From the NCBI RefSeq assembly GCF_022539255.1, contig NZ_JAKZBV010000001.1:2480001-2544000 (forward strand): DNA of 64,000 bases, read 5' to 3'. Of this stretch, positions 35,390 to 43,686 are shown piece by piece (within the stretch, counting starts at the first letter, position 1; each line of letters opens with the position of its first letter). A program made the position numbers and the translations under genes. The notes under the pieces were generated by a model that did no database searches, was not told where the DNA came from, and saw nothing but the letters and a program-made list of their open reading frames with translations. This stretch comes from Sinomonas terrae. Lineage in GTDB: Bacteria; Actinomycetota; Actinomycetes; Actinomycetales; Micrococcaceae.

Positions 35390-36522
35390 GCCTGAGCCGC
35401 CTCCATCACCATCTCTGCCATCGCATCGTCCGCGTCGCGGACCCCGAGGGCTTTCGCTCGCTCCGACATGTCCTTGAGCCTTACCGGGTCAGCGAGGAGC
35501 GGCAGCACTTCGCGTTCGAGCCAAGCCGGCGTGAAGTCCTGATCCCGGACCAGGAGAGCTCCTCCGGCGTCGACCAGCCCGCGCGCGTTGAGCGCCTGCT
35601 CGCCGTTGCCTATCGGAAGCGGAACGAACACGGCCGGCACTCCGACGGCTGCGACCTCACAGACGGTCCCAGCGCCCGCACGGCACACGAGCAGATCGGC
35701 AGCCGCGTAGGCGAGCTCCATGCCGTCCACATACTCGACCTGGTGGTAGCCCTCCGCGGCGAGGGGCACGCCGTCGTCATCCATGACCGCCTTGCCGCGC
35801 CCGGTGATGTGGAGTGTCTGGATGCCGGCCTCTGAAAGTGTCCCCAACGACCCCGCCAAAGTCCGGTTGATGCTCAGGGCACCCGAAGAGCCGCCTGTGA
35901 CGACGAGTGTAGGCCGCTCGGGATCGAGGCCCAGTCCGCGCCGTGCCTCCGCCCGCGCCGCTTCACGGTCCAACCGGGACACCTCCCGCCGCATCGGCAT
36001 CCCGACGAGCCGAGCGTGCCGGAGCTTCGTCTCGGGGAAGGCCTTCCCGACCTGCTCGGTGAAGAGTGCTCCGACCCGGTTCGCGAGCCCTGCGCGCGTG
36101 TTCGCCTCGTGGATCACGATGGGGGTCCCGTGCCGCCGCGCCGCAAGGTACAGGGGGGTGCAGACGTAGCCGCCGACCCCGACAAGCACGTCCGCGTTCG
36201 CACGCTCGAGGACGTCCGTCGCCTGACGCACCGCACCCGCGAGCCGCTGAGGCAGGCGGACGAGGTCGATGCTCGGCCGGCGCGGGAGCGGAACCCGATC
36301 GATCGTCGCGAGTTCGAACCCTGCTGCCGGAACGAGCCGCGTCTCCATGCCAGACTCCGTCCCGACCGCGAGGATCTTCGCCGCAGGATCCCGTCGCACG
36401 ACTGCTCGCGCGATGGCCAGGAGGGGGCTGATGTGGCCAGCGGTCCCTCCGCCGGCGAGGACGACGGACGGTCCGGACGGCGACGCGTGCGCGGGCATTC
36501 CAGTGGAGTCCTCAGGGGGCAT
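35386..36522 (-). CDS. murG: UDP-GlcNAc:undecaprenyl-pyrophosphoryl-MurNAc-pentapeptide GlcNAc transferase
   Basis: 378 residues. MurG makes lipid II at the inner membrane face. The glycine loop VVLAGGGTAGHISPLLAIA is near residue 20; GVGGYVCTPLYLAA, IHEANTRAGLANR and VTGGSSGALSIN follow, and the donor-binding CRAGAGTVCE is near residue 280. ATG 36522 lies 2 nt after the ftsW stop; ATG 36498 with GAGGA upstream is an alternative 8 codons shorter. A much longer frame through ftsW is spurious. Confidence 0.97.
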   Translation of the reverse strand: MPPEDSTGMPAHASPSGPSVVLAGGGTAGHISPLLAIARAVVRRDPAAKILAVGTESGMETRLVPAAGFELATIDRVPLPRRPSIDLVRLPQRLAGAVRQATDVLERANADVLVGVGGYVCTPLYLAARRHGTPIVIHEANTRAGLANRVGALFTEQVGKAFPETKLRHARLVGMPMRREVSRLDREAARAEARRGLGLDPERPTLVVTGGSSGALSINRTLAGSLGTLSEAGIQTLHITGRGKAVMDDDGVPLAAEGYHQVEYVDGMELAYAAADLLVCRAGAGTVCEVAAVGVPAVFVPLPIGNGEQALNARGLVDAGGALLVRDQDFTPAWLEREVLPLLADPVRLKDMSERAKALGVRDADDAMAEMVMEAAQA

Positions 36523-36524
36523 TG

Positions 36525-37781
36525 CTACGTGGTGACCTTCCGCTTCGTCGCCGTCTGCGACTTCCCTGCGCGGCCGAAGAGTCGCTTCGGGCGCTTGCTG
36601 CCCTCGGGCTTCATCTCCTCGCGGGCCAGAGACAAGACTACGCCGATGGCGCAGAGACAGCTCACGAGCGCTGAGCCGCCCGACGATATGAAGGGAAGCG
36701 GTACGCCGATGACCGGCAGGAGGCCCGTGACCATCGCCATGTTGAGGGCGGCCTGACCGAGGATCCAGGCCATGATGGTGCCGGCGAGGACCCGAGGGAA
36801 GAGCTCCTTCTGGCGCACCACCACCCGGAAGATCGCGATCGCGAGGACGGCGAAGAGGGCCAGGACAAGCAGAGTGCCGAAGAGCCCGAGCTCCTCGCCG
36901 AGCACGGAGAAGATGAAGTCGTTCTGAGCCTCGGGAATCCAGTTGTACTTCTGGCGGCTCTGCCCGAGCCCGACGCCCAGCCAGCCTCCCGAGGCGAGGC
37001 CCTGCAGCCCGTTCTGAACCTGGTAGCCGAAGTCGGCACCTTGGGTGCACATCGCGGGCGACTGCCCCAGCCACTCATAGATGCGGCACATTCGGTTGGC
37101 GCTCGTCACGGCGAAGCCGATGGCGCCCACGCTCATCACAGCGCCGGTCACGACGAAGATGCGCGTCGGGATGCCCCCGAAGAAGAGGCCCGCCGTGACC
37201 ACGAGCAGGATCACAAGCGTCGTTCCGAGGTCGTGACCCCAGATCACGAGACCAGCCACAAGGAGTCCCATGGGAACCACGGGCACTAGGGCGTGGCCCC
37301 ACCGGTCGAGAAGCTCCGACTTCTTGTTGAGGACCGTTGCCATCCAGAGGGCAAGGAGGAGTTTCGCGAATTCGGAGGGCTGGACGCTGAATCCAGCGAC
37401 ATCGATCCAGTTTCGGTTGCCGAGTACGCGGCTGCCCACGATCTGCACGAGACCGAGCAGCACCAGGGTGGCGGCCATCCCTGGCCACGCAAACCGTTTG
37501 AGCCATCTCACGTTGATGCGGGAGATCACGAACATGCCGATCACGCCGAGAGCGCCGAAGATGGCCTGCTTGAGCGCCGCGCTGTAGGGGCTCTGGCCCA
37601 GCGAGATGCTCTCTACGCTCGACGCCGAAAGCACCATCATGATCCCGATCGCCGTGAGCGCGAGCGTCGAGCCCAGAATGAGGTAGTACCCCGCGCCCGC
37701 ACCGAGCTGTCCCGGTCCCTCAAGGCGCCGCCACAGCGTTTGGGCCGTCCCCGTCGGACGTTCCTGCTGCGCTGTGGCCAT
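36525..37781 (-). CDS. ftsW: Septal peptidoglycan polymerase FtsW (SEDS)
   Basis: 418 residues with about ten membrane helices. Family motifs are ILGSTLALTAIGIMMVLSAS at the start, NWIDVAGFSVQPSEFAKL, WGHDLGTTLVI, the QNDFIFSVLGEELG block and the SEDS signature GVPLPFISSGGSALV. The C terminus is a Lys/Arg-rich cytoplasmic tail. FtsW polymerises lipid II with FtsI at the septum. It starts 3 nt after murD. Confidence 0.97.
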   Translation of the reverse strand: MATAQQERPTGTAQTLWRRLEGPGQLGAGAGYYLILGSTLALTAIGIMMVLSASSVESISLGQSPYSAALKQAIFGALGVIGMFVISRINVRWLKRFAWPGMAATLVLLGLVQIVGSRVLGNRNWIDVAGFSVQPSEFAKLLLALWMATVLNKKSELLDRWGHALVPVVPMGLLVAGLVIWGHDLGTTLVILLVVTAGLFFGGIPTRIFVVTGAVMSVGAIGFAVTSANRMCRIYEWLGQSPAMCTQGADFGYQVQNGLQGLASGGWLGVGLGQSRQKYNWIPEAQNDFIFSVLGEELGLFGTLLVLALFAVLAIAIFRVVVRQKELFPRVLAGTIMAWILGQAALNMAMVTGLLPVIGVPLPFISSGGSALVSCLCAIGVVLSLAREEMKPEGSKRPKRLFGRAGKSQTATKRKVTT

Positions 37782-37784
37782 CCT

Positions 37785-39329
37785 CTACTCCTTGCTCTGG
37801 GCCTTCCCCTCGACGAGCCTGTGAACGGCGTCTATGAACGCCGTGCCACGCTGCGCGTAGGACGCGAACTGGTCCATCGAGGCAGCCGCCGGTGCCATCA
37901 GCACCGTGTCGCCCGTCCCCGCGGTCTCTGCCGCATGCTCGACGGCACGGGCCATGATGCTCGCCCCGTCGGGCCGGTCTTCTTCAGTTTCGCCCGGGTC
38001 GACACGGATCACCGGGACATTCGGTGCGTGTCGCCTGAGGGCTCCCTCAAGGTCGCTGCTGTCGACGCCGATGAGCACCACCGTCTTGAGGCGGGCGGAG
38101 TGGCGAGCGACCAGTTCGTCGTAGGTGACGCCCTTGGAGAGGCCGCCCGCGATCCACACGACCGAATCGAAAGCCGCGAGCGAGGCGCTCGCAGCGTGCG
38201 GGTTGGTCGCCTTGGAGTCGTTGACCCACACGACGCCGTCGATCGTCGCCACAGGTTGGATGCGGTGATCGCCGGGCAGATAGCTGCGCAGGCCTTCACG
38301 CACCGCGACGGGTTCGACGCCGATGGCTCGCACCAAGGCTGCCGCGGCGAGGGCGTTGGCCACCATATGCCGCGGGGCGATCTCGCCGAGATCCGCCACA
38401 GACGCGAGTTCGGCCGCGTGATCCTTCCGCTCGGGGATGTAGGCGCGGTCCACGAGAAGGCCGTCAACCACCCCCAGCATGCTGAGTCCCGGGGTGCGGG
38501 TCGTGAAGCCGATCGCCCGGCAGCCCTCGACGACGTCGGCTTCCTCGACCATCCGCTCGGTCTCGATCTGCTCGGCGTTGTAGACCGCCGCCTTCTGGGT
38601 GTTGCGGTAGATCTTCGCCTTGTCCGCGAGGTAGCTCTCGTAGGAGCCGTGCCAGTCCACATGGTCCTCGGCGACGTTGAGCACAACGGACGCTACGGGC
38701 GAGAGCGACTCTGCCCAGTGCAGCTGGAAGCTTGAGAGCTCGACGACGAACGCGTCGTACTCGACCGGCTCTCGGAGGGCGTCGAGGATCGGAGTCCCCA
38801 CGTTGCCGACGGCAACCGCCTTGAGTCCCCCGGCGCGGAGCATCGACTCAGCCATGCCGACCGTCGTCGTCTTCCCGTTGGTGCCCGTCACGGCGAGCCA
38901 GGCTGCCGTCTTCTTGCCGCGCCGGGATCGCACACGCCATGCGAGCTCGACGTCGCCCCACACGGGGATGTGCTTCCGGCCGGCGCCGGCAAGGACCGCC
39001 TGGTCCGGCCGCCAGCCGGGCGACGTGACCACGAGGTCTGGCAGCTCTCCCTCGATGAGCGGCAGCGTCTGCACCGCCTCGGGGCCGAGCAGCACGTCGA
39101 CAGCACCGACGATTCGGAGCGTCTCCGCCTGGGCCTGTGTCCGCTCGGTCACCGACCCGTCCACAACGACGACGCTCGCCCCGAGCTCGATGAGCGTGTC
39201 AGCGGCAGCGAATCCCGAAATCCCGATGCCCGTGACGACGACGCGCAGCCCCGCCCAATCCGCATCCCACGAGGTGAGCGCCGCGAGGCGCTCCCGCCGT
39301 CGCTCGACGGAGTCCCTGCTTCCGGTCAC
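37785..39329 (-). CDS. murD: UDP-N-acetylmuramoyl-L-alanine-D-glutamate ligase
   Basis: 514 residues. It adds D-Glu. Motifs: VVVTGIGISGFAAADTLIELG, the ATP loop VTGTNGKTTTVGM, NVAEDHVDWHGS and VWVNDSKATNPHAA. The GTG at 39329 overlaps the mraY stop as GTGA, as at other junctions in this cluster; ATG 39344, five codons upstream, is an alternative. A much longer frame through mraY is spurious. Confidence 0.96.
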   Translation of the reverse strand: MTGSRDSVERRRERLAALTSWDADWAGLRVVVTGIGISGFAAADTLIELGASVVVVDGSVTERTQAQAETLRIVGAVDVLLGPEAVQTLPLIEGELPDLVVTSPGWRPDQAVLAGAGRKHIPVWGDVELAWRVRSRRGKKTAAWLAVTGTNGKTTTVGMAESMLRAGGLKAVAVGNVGTPILDALREPVEYDAFVVELSSFQLHWAESLSPVASVVLNVAEDHVDWHGSYESYLADKAKIYRNTQKAAVYNAEQIETERMVEEADVVEGCRAIGFTTRTPGLSMLGVVDGLLVDRAYIPERKDHAAELASVADLGEIAPRHMVANALAAAALVRAIGVEPVAVREGLRSYLPGDHRIQPVATIDGVVWVNDSKATNPHAASASLAAFDSVVWIAGGLSKGVTYDELVARHSARLKTVVLIGVDSSDLEGALRRHAPNVPVIRVDPGETEEDRPDGASIMARAVEHAAETAGTGDTVLMAPAAASMDQFASYAQRGTAFIDAVHRLVEGKAQSKE

Positions 39330-40435
39330 AGTCCAGCCACCCATTCCGCGTAGAAAACTGCCAGTGCGACGGCCACGAAGAGCCCCGCGAGAATCCAGAA
39401 TCTGACGACGACGGTTACCTCGGCCCAGCCCTTGAGTTCGAAGTGGTGCTGGAGCGGCGCCATCTTGAACAGGCGTTTCCCCTTCGTGAGCTTGAAGTAG
39501 CCCACCTGGAGGATGACCGAGAGCGTGATGAGCACGAAGAGGCCACCCATGATGCCGAGCAGGAGCTCCGTGCGCGTGAGGATCGCGAAACCGGCGATCG
39601 CGGCTCCGATCGCAAGCGAACCGGTGTCGCCCATGAAGATCTTTGCCGGTGAGGTATTCCACCAGAGGAACCCGACGAGTGCAGCGCTCATGATCGCTGC
39701 CAGGAGCGCGAGATCGAGCGGGTCTCGGACCTGGTAGCAGACCGAGCCCGACACCCGCGCTGAGCCGCAATGCTGATTGCTCTGCCAGATCCCCATGAGC
39801 GTGTAGGCGCCGAAGATCATGATCGATGCGCCCGCCGCGAGGCCGTCGAGGCCGTCCGTGAGATTCACACCGTTGCTCGCGGCCGTCACGAGGAAGTTGG
39901 CCCAGATCACGAAGAGGATCGCTCCGAGGACCGAACCGCCGAACGCCAGATTCAGCCACGGGATGTCGCGCAGGAACGAGATCATCGTGGAGGCCGGCGT
40001 CCTGCCTTGGCCGTCCGGAAATTGGAGGACGAGGAGGGCGAAGATGATGCCGACTGCGCCTTGCCCGATGAGCTTGGCGCGTGCGCTCAGGCCCAGGCTT
40101 CGCTGCTTCGAGATCTTGATGAAGTCATCGAGGAATCCGACGATCCCCATGCCCACCATGAGGAAAAGGAGGAGCATGCCGGACATGGTCGGCCCGGCTG
40201 CCCCGGGATGCATGATCCAGACGATGAAGTGTGCCAGGAAGTACGAGATCACCGTCGCGAGGACGAAGACCGCGCCGCCCATGGTCGGTGTTCCGCGCTT
40301 CGTGTGGTGACTCGTTGGTCCGTCGTCTCGGATGAACTGCCCGTAGCCCTTGTGGACGAGCACCCGGATGAACAGCGGCGTGCCGACGAATGCGAGTACG
40401 AGGGCGAGCCCGGCACCGATGAGCAGTGCGATCAC
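39326..40435 (-). CDS. mraY: Phospho-MurNAc-pentapeptide translocase
   Basis: 369 residues, about ten membrane helices. It makes lipid I. Motifs: DGPTSHHTKRGTPTMGG, the catalytic FLDDFIKI and NLTDGLDGLA, and the late loop MAPLQHHFELKGW. GTG 40435 overlaps the murF stop as GTGA. Confidence 0.98.
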   Translation of the reverse strand: MIALLIGAGLALVLAFVGTPLFIRVLVHKGYGQFIRDDGPTSHHTKRGTPTMGGAVFVLATVISYFLAHFIVWIMHPGAAGPTMSGMLLLFLMVGMGIVGFLDDFIKISKQRSLGLSARAKLIGQGAVGIIFALLVLQFPDGQGRTPASTMISFLRDIPWLNLAFGGSVLGAILFVIWANFLVTAASNGVNLTDGLDGLAAGASIMIFGAYTLMGIWQSNQHCGSARVSGSVCYQVRDPLDLALLAAIMSAALVGFLWWNTSPAKIFMGDTGSLAIGAAIAGFAILTRTELLLGIMGGLFVLITLSVILQVGYFKLTKGKRLFKMAPLQHHFELKGWAEVTVVVRFWILAGLFVAVALAVFYAEWVAGL

Positions 40436-41937
40436 ATGAGCTCCGTTCGCGCGGTGTCAGTGGGCTGATCCTGAGCGGCCCATGCTATCCGATCGCCGAG
40501 ATGCCGCAGCCCCACGCCATTCGAGGACTTGACGAGGACGAGATCGCCCGGCTCGAGTTCACTCTCGAGCAGCGCGAAGGCTTCGTCGACATCCTCCACG
40601 AACGTGCACTCGTCGCCCCAGGAGCCCTCGTTCACGGCCGAGACATACAGCGCCCGCGCCTCGCGGCCGACGACGACGAGCCGGTCGATGTTGAGCCGCA
40701 CCACGAGCGTTCCGACTGCAGTGTGGGCCGCGATCGACTCGTCGCCCAACTCGAGCATGGCGCCGAGGACGGCCCACGTGCGCCGGCCGCGCCCGAGGTC
40801 GGCAAGCGTCTGGAGGGCCGCACGCATCGACTCGGGGTTGGCGTTGTACGCGTCGTTGATCACCGTGACGCCATCCGCGCGATCGGTGCGCTCCATGCGC
40901 CACCGGCTCGCGGGCCCCTGCGACGACAGGGATGCTGCGATGGCCTCGGCGCCGATGCCGGCAGCGTACGCCGCAGCGGCGGCAGCGAGCAGGTTGCCGA
41001 CGTGGTGCGCGCCGATGAGCCGGCTGCGAACCTCTACCGGCGCCTCTCCCCCGATGCTGAGCCCGAACACGGGCCGCCCATCGCCGTCAACGTGGCTGTC
41101 CAGGGCGGCGACGAGGGTGCCTCGCGTGGCCGCCTCCCTTGCCATGTCGGGGTGTGCCGTGAAGAACATCTTCCGTGCAACTGTCCTGGCCTCCATGGCA
41201 CGGACGCGAGGATCGTCGTAGTTCATCACGGCCGTCCCCTCGGGTGCGAGGGCCTCGACGAGTTCGCCCTTGGCGATGGCGATGTTCTCGACGCCGCCGA
41301 ACTCTCCCGCGTGCGCGGTGCCGACGACGAGGACGACGCCGATATCCGGGACCACCATGTCCGCGAGATAGCGGATATGGCCGATGCCCGTTGCACCCAT
41401 CTCGATCACGAGGTATCGGGTCGATTCGTCCGCGGTGAAGACCGTCAGCGGCACGCCGACCTCGCCGTTGTACGAGCCTTGGGGCGAGATGGTCGCCGTC
41501 GGGCCTGCAGAACCTTCGGCAGTCGAGCGGAAGATCCCGGCGATGAGATCCTTGGTGGTCGTCTTCCCGGCCGAGCCCGTGATGCCTACCACCGTGAACT
41601 CGAGCCCGCGAGCCCTGCGGGCCTCCCGGATCCGCCGCACGGCCTCCTTCGCGAGAGCGCCCATGGCCAGCACGGCGTCAGGCACAATGACCGACGGGAA
41701 CACGCTGCCTGCCCCGTCCGTGACCTCACGTTCGCAGAGTGCAAGCACCGCTCCGGCCGCGAACGCCGCGGCGATGAAGCTGTGCCCGTCGGCATGTTCG
41801 CCCGGCTTCGCAACGTACAGGGAGCCCTTGCCGGCCTCCCGGGAATCGGTGGCCACGCGGGTGGGGATGGTGTGCGGGTCGCCCACGAGGCGCCCGCCGG
41901 TGATGCGGGCGATCTCCGCCGCGCTGAACTCAATCAT
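40432..41937 (-). CDS. murF: UDP-MurNAc-tripeptide-D-alanyl-D-alanine ligase
   Basis: 501 residues. It adds D-Ala-D-Ala. ATP loop GITGSAGKTTTKDLIA; EMGATGIGHI and NDAYNANPESMRAAL are family blocks. The ATG lies within ATGATTGA, overlapping the murE stop by 8 nt. Part of the coupled murE-murF-mraY-murD block. Confidence 0.97.
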   Translation of the reverse strand: MIEFSAAEIARITGGRLVGDPHTIPTRVATDSREAGKGSLYVAKPGEHADGHSFIAAAFAAGAVLALCEREVTDGAGSVFPSVIVPDAVLAMGALAKEAVRRIREARRARGLEFTVVGITGSAGKTTTKDLIAGIFRSTAEGSAGPTATISPQGSYNGEVGVPLTVFTADESTRYLVIEMGATGIGHIRYLADMVVPDIGVVLVVGTAHAGEFGGVENIAIAKGELVEALAPEGTAVMNYDDPRVRAMEARTVARKMFFTAHPDMAREAATRGTLVAALDSHVDGDGRPVFGLSIGGEAPVEVRSRLIGAHHVGNLLAAAAAAYAAGIGAEAIAASLSSQGPASRWRMERTDRADGVTVINDAYNANPESMRAALQTLADLGRGRRTWAVLGAMLELGDESIAAHTAVGTLVVRLNIDRLVVVGREARALYVSAVNEGSWGDECTFVEDVDEAFALLESELEPGDLVLVKSSNGVGLRHLGDRIAWAAQDQPTDTARTELM

Positions 41938-43585
41938 CGGTTGTGGACTCTATCTGCTCATCGACGGGGCTGAGGAATCCTCGGGCCACGAGGGCGGCGC
42001 GGAGCTCGACCCGGTCGTCAAGGGCGTGGTTGATGCCTTTGACCTCCTGGAACACCTCATGCCCGCGGCCGGCGACGAGGACGACGTCGTCCTCGCGTGC
42101 GAGTTCGACGGCTCGGCGGATGGCGGCGGCGCGGGGAGCGACCTCCTCGATCGTCCGTCGCAGACCGCGCGTGGCATCTTCGCTCCGGGCACCCTTGAGC
42201 ACGTCCTGCCGGATGCTTTCGGGATCCTCGTCGTGCGGGTCGTCGTCGGTCACGATGACCACCTCGGCCCCCCGCACGGCCACGGCTCCCATGAGCGGTC
42301 GCTTGCCCTGATCGCGTTGTCCCGTGGCACCGAAGACGATGATGACCCGCCCCGCGCCGTCCACAGGCCGGACCGCCGCAAGAGCCCTCTCGAGCGCGTC
42401 TGGGTTGTGCGCGAAGTCGACGACGGCCGCGGGCTTGGTGCCCACTAGCTGCATCCGCCCGGGCACTTCGACACTGAAGGGGTCGCGGTCGTCGGCAGCC
42501 TGCTGAATGCGCTCAAGGGGTACGCCCGCGGCATGGACGAGGAGCGCGGCGAGGGCTGCGTTGGCGACGTTGAACGCCCCAGGGAGACCTGTGCGGAGCC
42601 GTAGGGCCTGGCCATCTGGACCCTCGAGTTCGAAGGCCGTGCCGAGGCCCGTCCGGTGGCTGTCCGCCAGCCTCCAGTCGGCCGGGGCGCCGGTGAGCGA
42701 GAGCGTGGTGACCGGGATCGGTGCGGAGTCAGCGAGGCGGCGCCCCCAGGAGTCATCGACGACGACGACGCCGTGCCCCGCGCGCTCAGGCGTGAAGAGC
42801 CGCGCCTTCGCGGCGAAGTAGTCCTCCATCGTCACGTGCAGGTCGAGGTGGTCCTGGGTGAGATTCGTGAAGCCCACCGCGTCATACCGCACCCCGTCCA
42901 CCCGCCGGTACTCGATCGCATGGGACGAGACCTCCATCGAAGCCGCTGTCACTCCCTTTTCCCGCATGAGCGCGAGCAGCGCGTGGACGTCGGTCGACTC
43001 GGGCGTCGTCAGGCGGCTCGGGATCGGCTCGCCGCCCGCCACGATCTCGATCGTGCCGATGAGTCCAGTGCGGTGCCCGAGGGCTTGGAAGAGGGAATTG
43101 GCGAAATAGGTCGTCGTCGTCTTGCCATTCGTCCCCGTGACTCCGAGGAGGAGTGGGCTCGAAGCACGTGGCTCGTTCTCGTACACGAGAGCAGCGACGG
43201 GGCCGACGGCGGCCCTCGCGTCATCAACCACGAGGACCGGGATGGTCTCGTCCTCGCCGAGGGCCAGAAGGTGGGCGCCAGCCTCGTCCGTCAGGACGGC
43301 GACAGCTCCGGCTTCGATGGCCTGCGGAACGTACGACGCCGCGTGGCGTGCCGTGCCCGGTACGGCAACGTAGAGATCCCCTGGCTCGACACTTCTGGAA
43401 TCGAGCGACACCCCCGTGAGTTCGACGTCCTGCGTCCCTTCCTGAGGAAGCCCGAGCAGTTCAGCGACTTTCGCGAGCGCCACCGGCGGGGTGTTCTGAG
43501 GACGGAAAGCGGACCTTGTCACTGTGGTGCCTTCGTGGGGTCTGGACGGCTTGTCCACAGAACTCGCGTGCTCGCTCACATTCAC
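41930..43585 (-). CDS. murE: UDP-MurNAc-dipeptide ligase (MurE), probably L-lysine-adding
   Basis: 551 residues. It adds the third stem-peptide residue. ATP loop GVTGTNGKTTTTY (149-161), TTPESTDVHALL and MEVSSHAI are present. The amino-acid-selecting motif, DNPR in meso-diaminopimelate enzymes, reads DDPH (448-451), so the Arg that binds DAP is absent. That fits L-Lys peptidoglycan of Micrococcaceae. AAGGTGA sits directly before ATG 43585. The upstream gap holds a hairpin and a -10 candidate, so expression may restart here. Confidence 0.95.
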   Translation of the reverse strand: MNVSEHASSVDKPSRPHEGTTVTRSAFRPQNTPPVALAKVAELLGLPQEGTQDVELTGVSLDSRSVEPGDLYVAVPGTARHAASYVPQAIEAGAVAVLTDEAGAHLLALGEDETIPVLVVDDARAAVGPVAALVYENEPRASSPLLLGVTGTNGKTTTTYFANSLFQALGHRTGLIGTIEIVAGGEPIPSRLTTPESTDVHALLALMREKGVTAASMEVSSHAIEYRRVDGVRYDAVGFTNLTQDHLDLHVTMEDYFAAKARLFTPERAGHGVVVVDDSWGRRLADSAPIPVTTLSLTGAPADWRLADSHRTGLGTAFELEGPDGQALRLRTGLPGAFNVANAALAALLVHAAGVPLERIQQAADDRDPFSVEVPGRMQLVGTKPAAVVDFAHNPDALERALAAVRPVDGAGRVIIVFGATGQRDQGKRPLMGAVAVRGAEVVIVTDDDPHDEDPESIRQDVLKGARSEDATRGLRRTIEEVAPRAAAIRRAVELAREDDVVLVAGRGHEVFQEVKGINHALDDRVELRAALVARGFLSPVDEQIESTTDD

Positions 43586-43609
43586 CTTCGTTGCATTTCG
43601 GGGATTCCA

Positions 43610-43615
43610 ACTCTA
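43610..43615 (-). promoter_or_regulatory. -10 candidate TAGAGT upstream of murE
   Basis: TAGAGT lies 24 nt before the murE ATG, just after the hairpin that follows ftsI. No good -35 was found. Confidence 0.4.
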
Positions 43616-43618
43616 GTC

Positions 43619-43656
43619 GCTGAGCGGGAGACAGGTCGGACCTGCTCCCGCTCAGC
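43619..43656 (-). terminator. Hairpin between ftsI and murE
   Basis: Perfect 12-bp arms GCTGAGCGGGAG/CTCCCGCTCAGC with an inner AGGTC/ACCT helix. There is no T run, so it may attenuate or protect RNA rather than fully terminate. Confidence 0.6.
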
Positions 43657-43686
43657 GGGGATTCCGAGGACCCCTCGGGATGCTCG

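Noticed and set aside
36523..37074. Long N-terminal extension of MurG
   Set aside because: It runs through ftsW in another frame and has no MurG homology; the start near the ftsW stop is normal.
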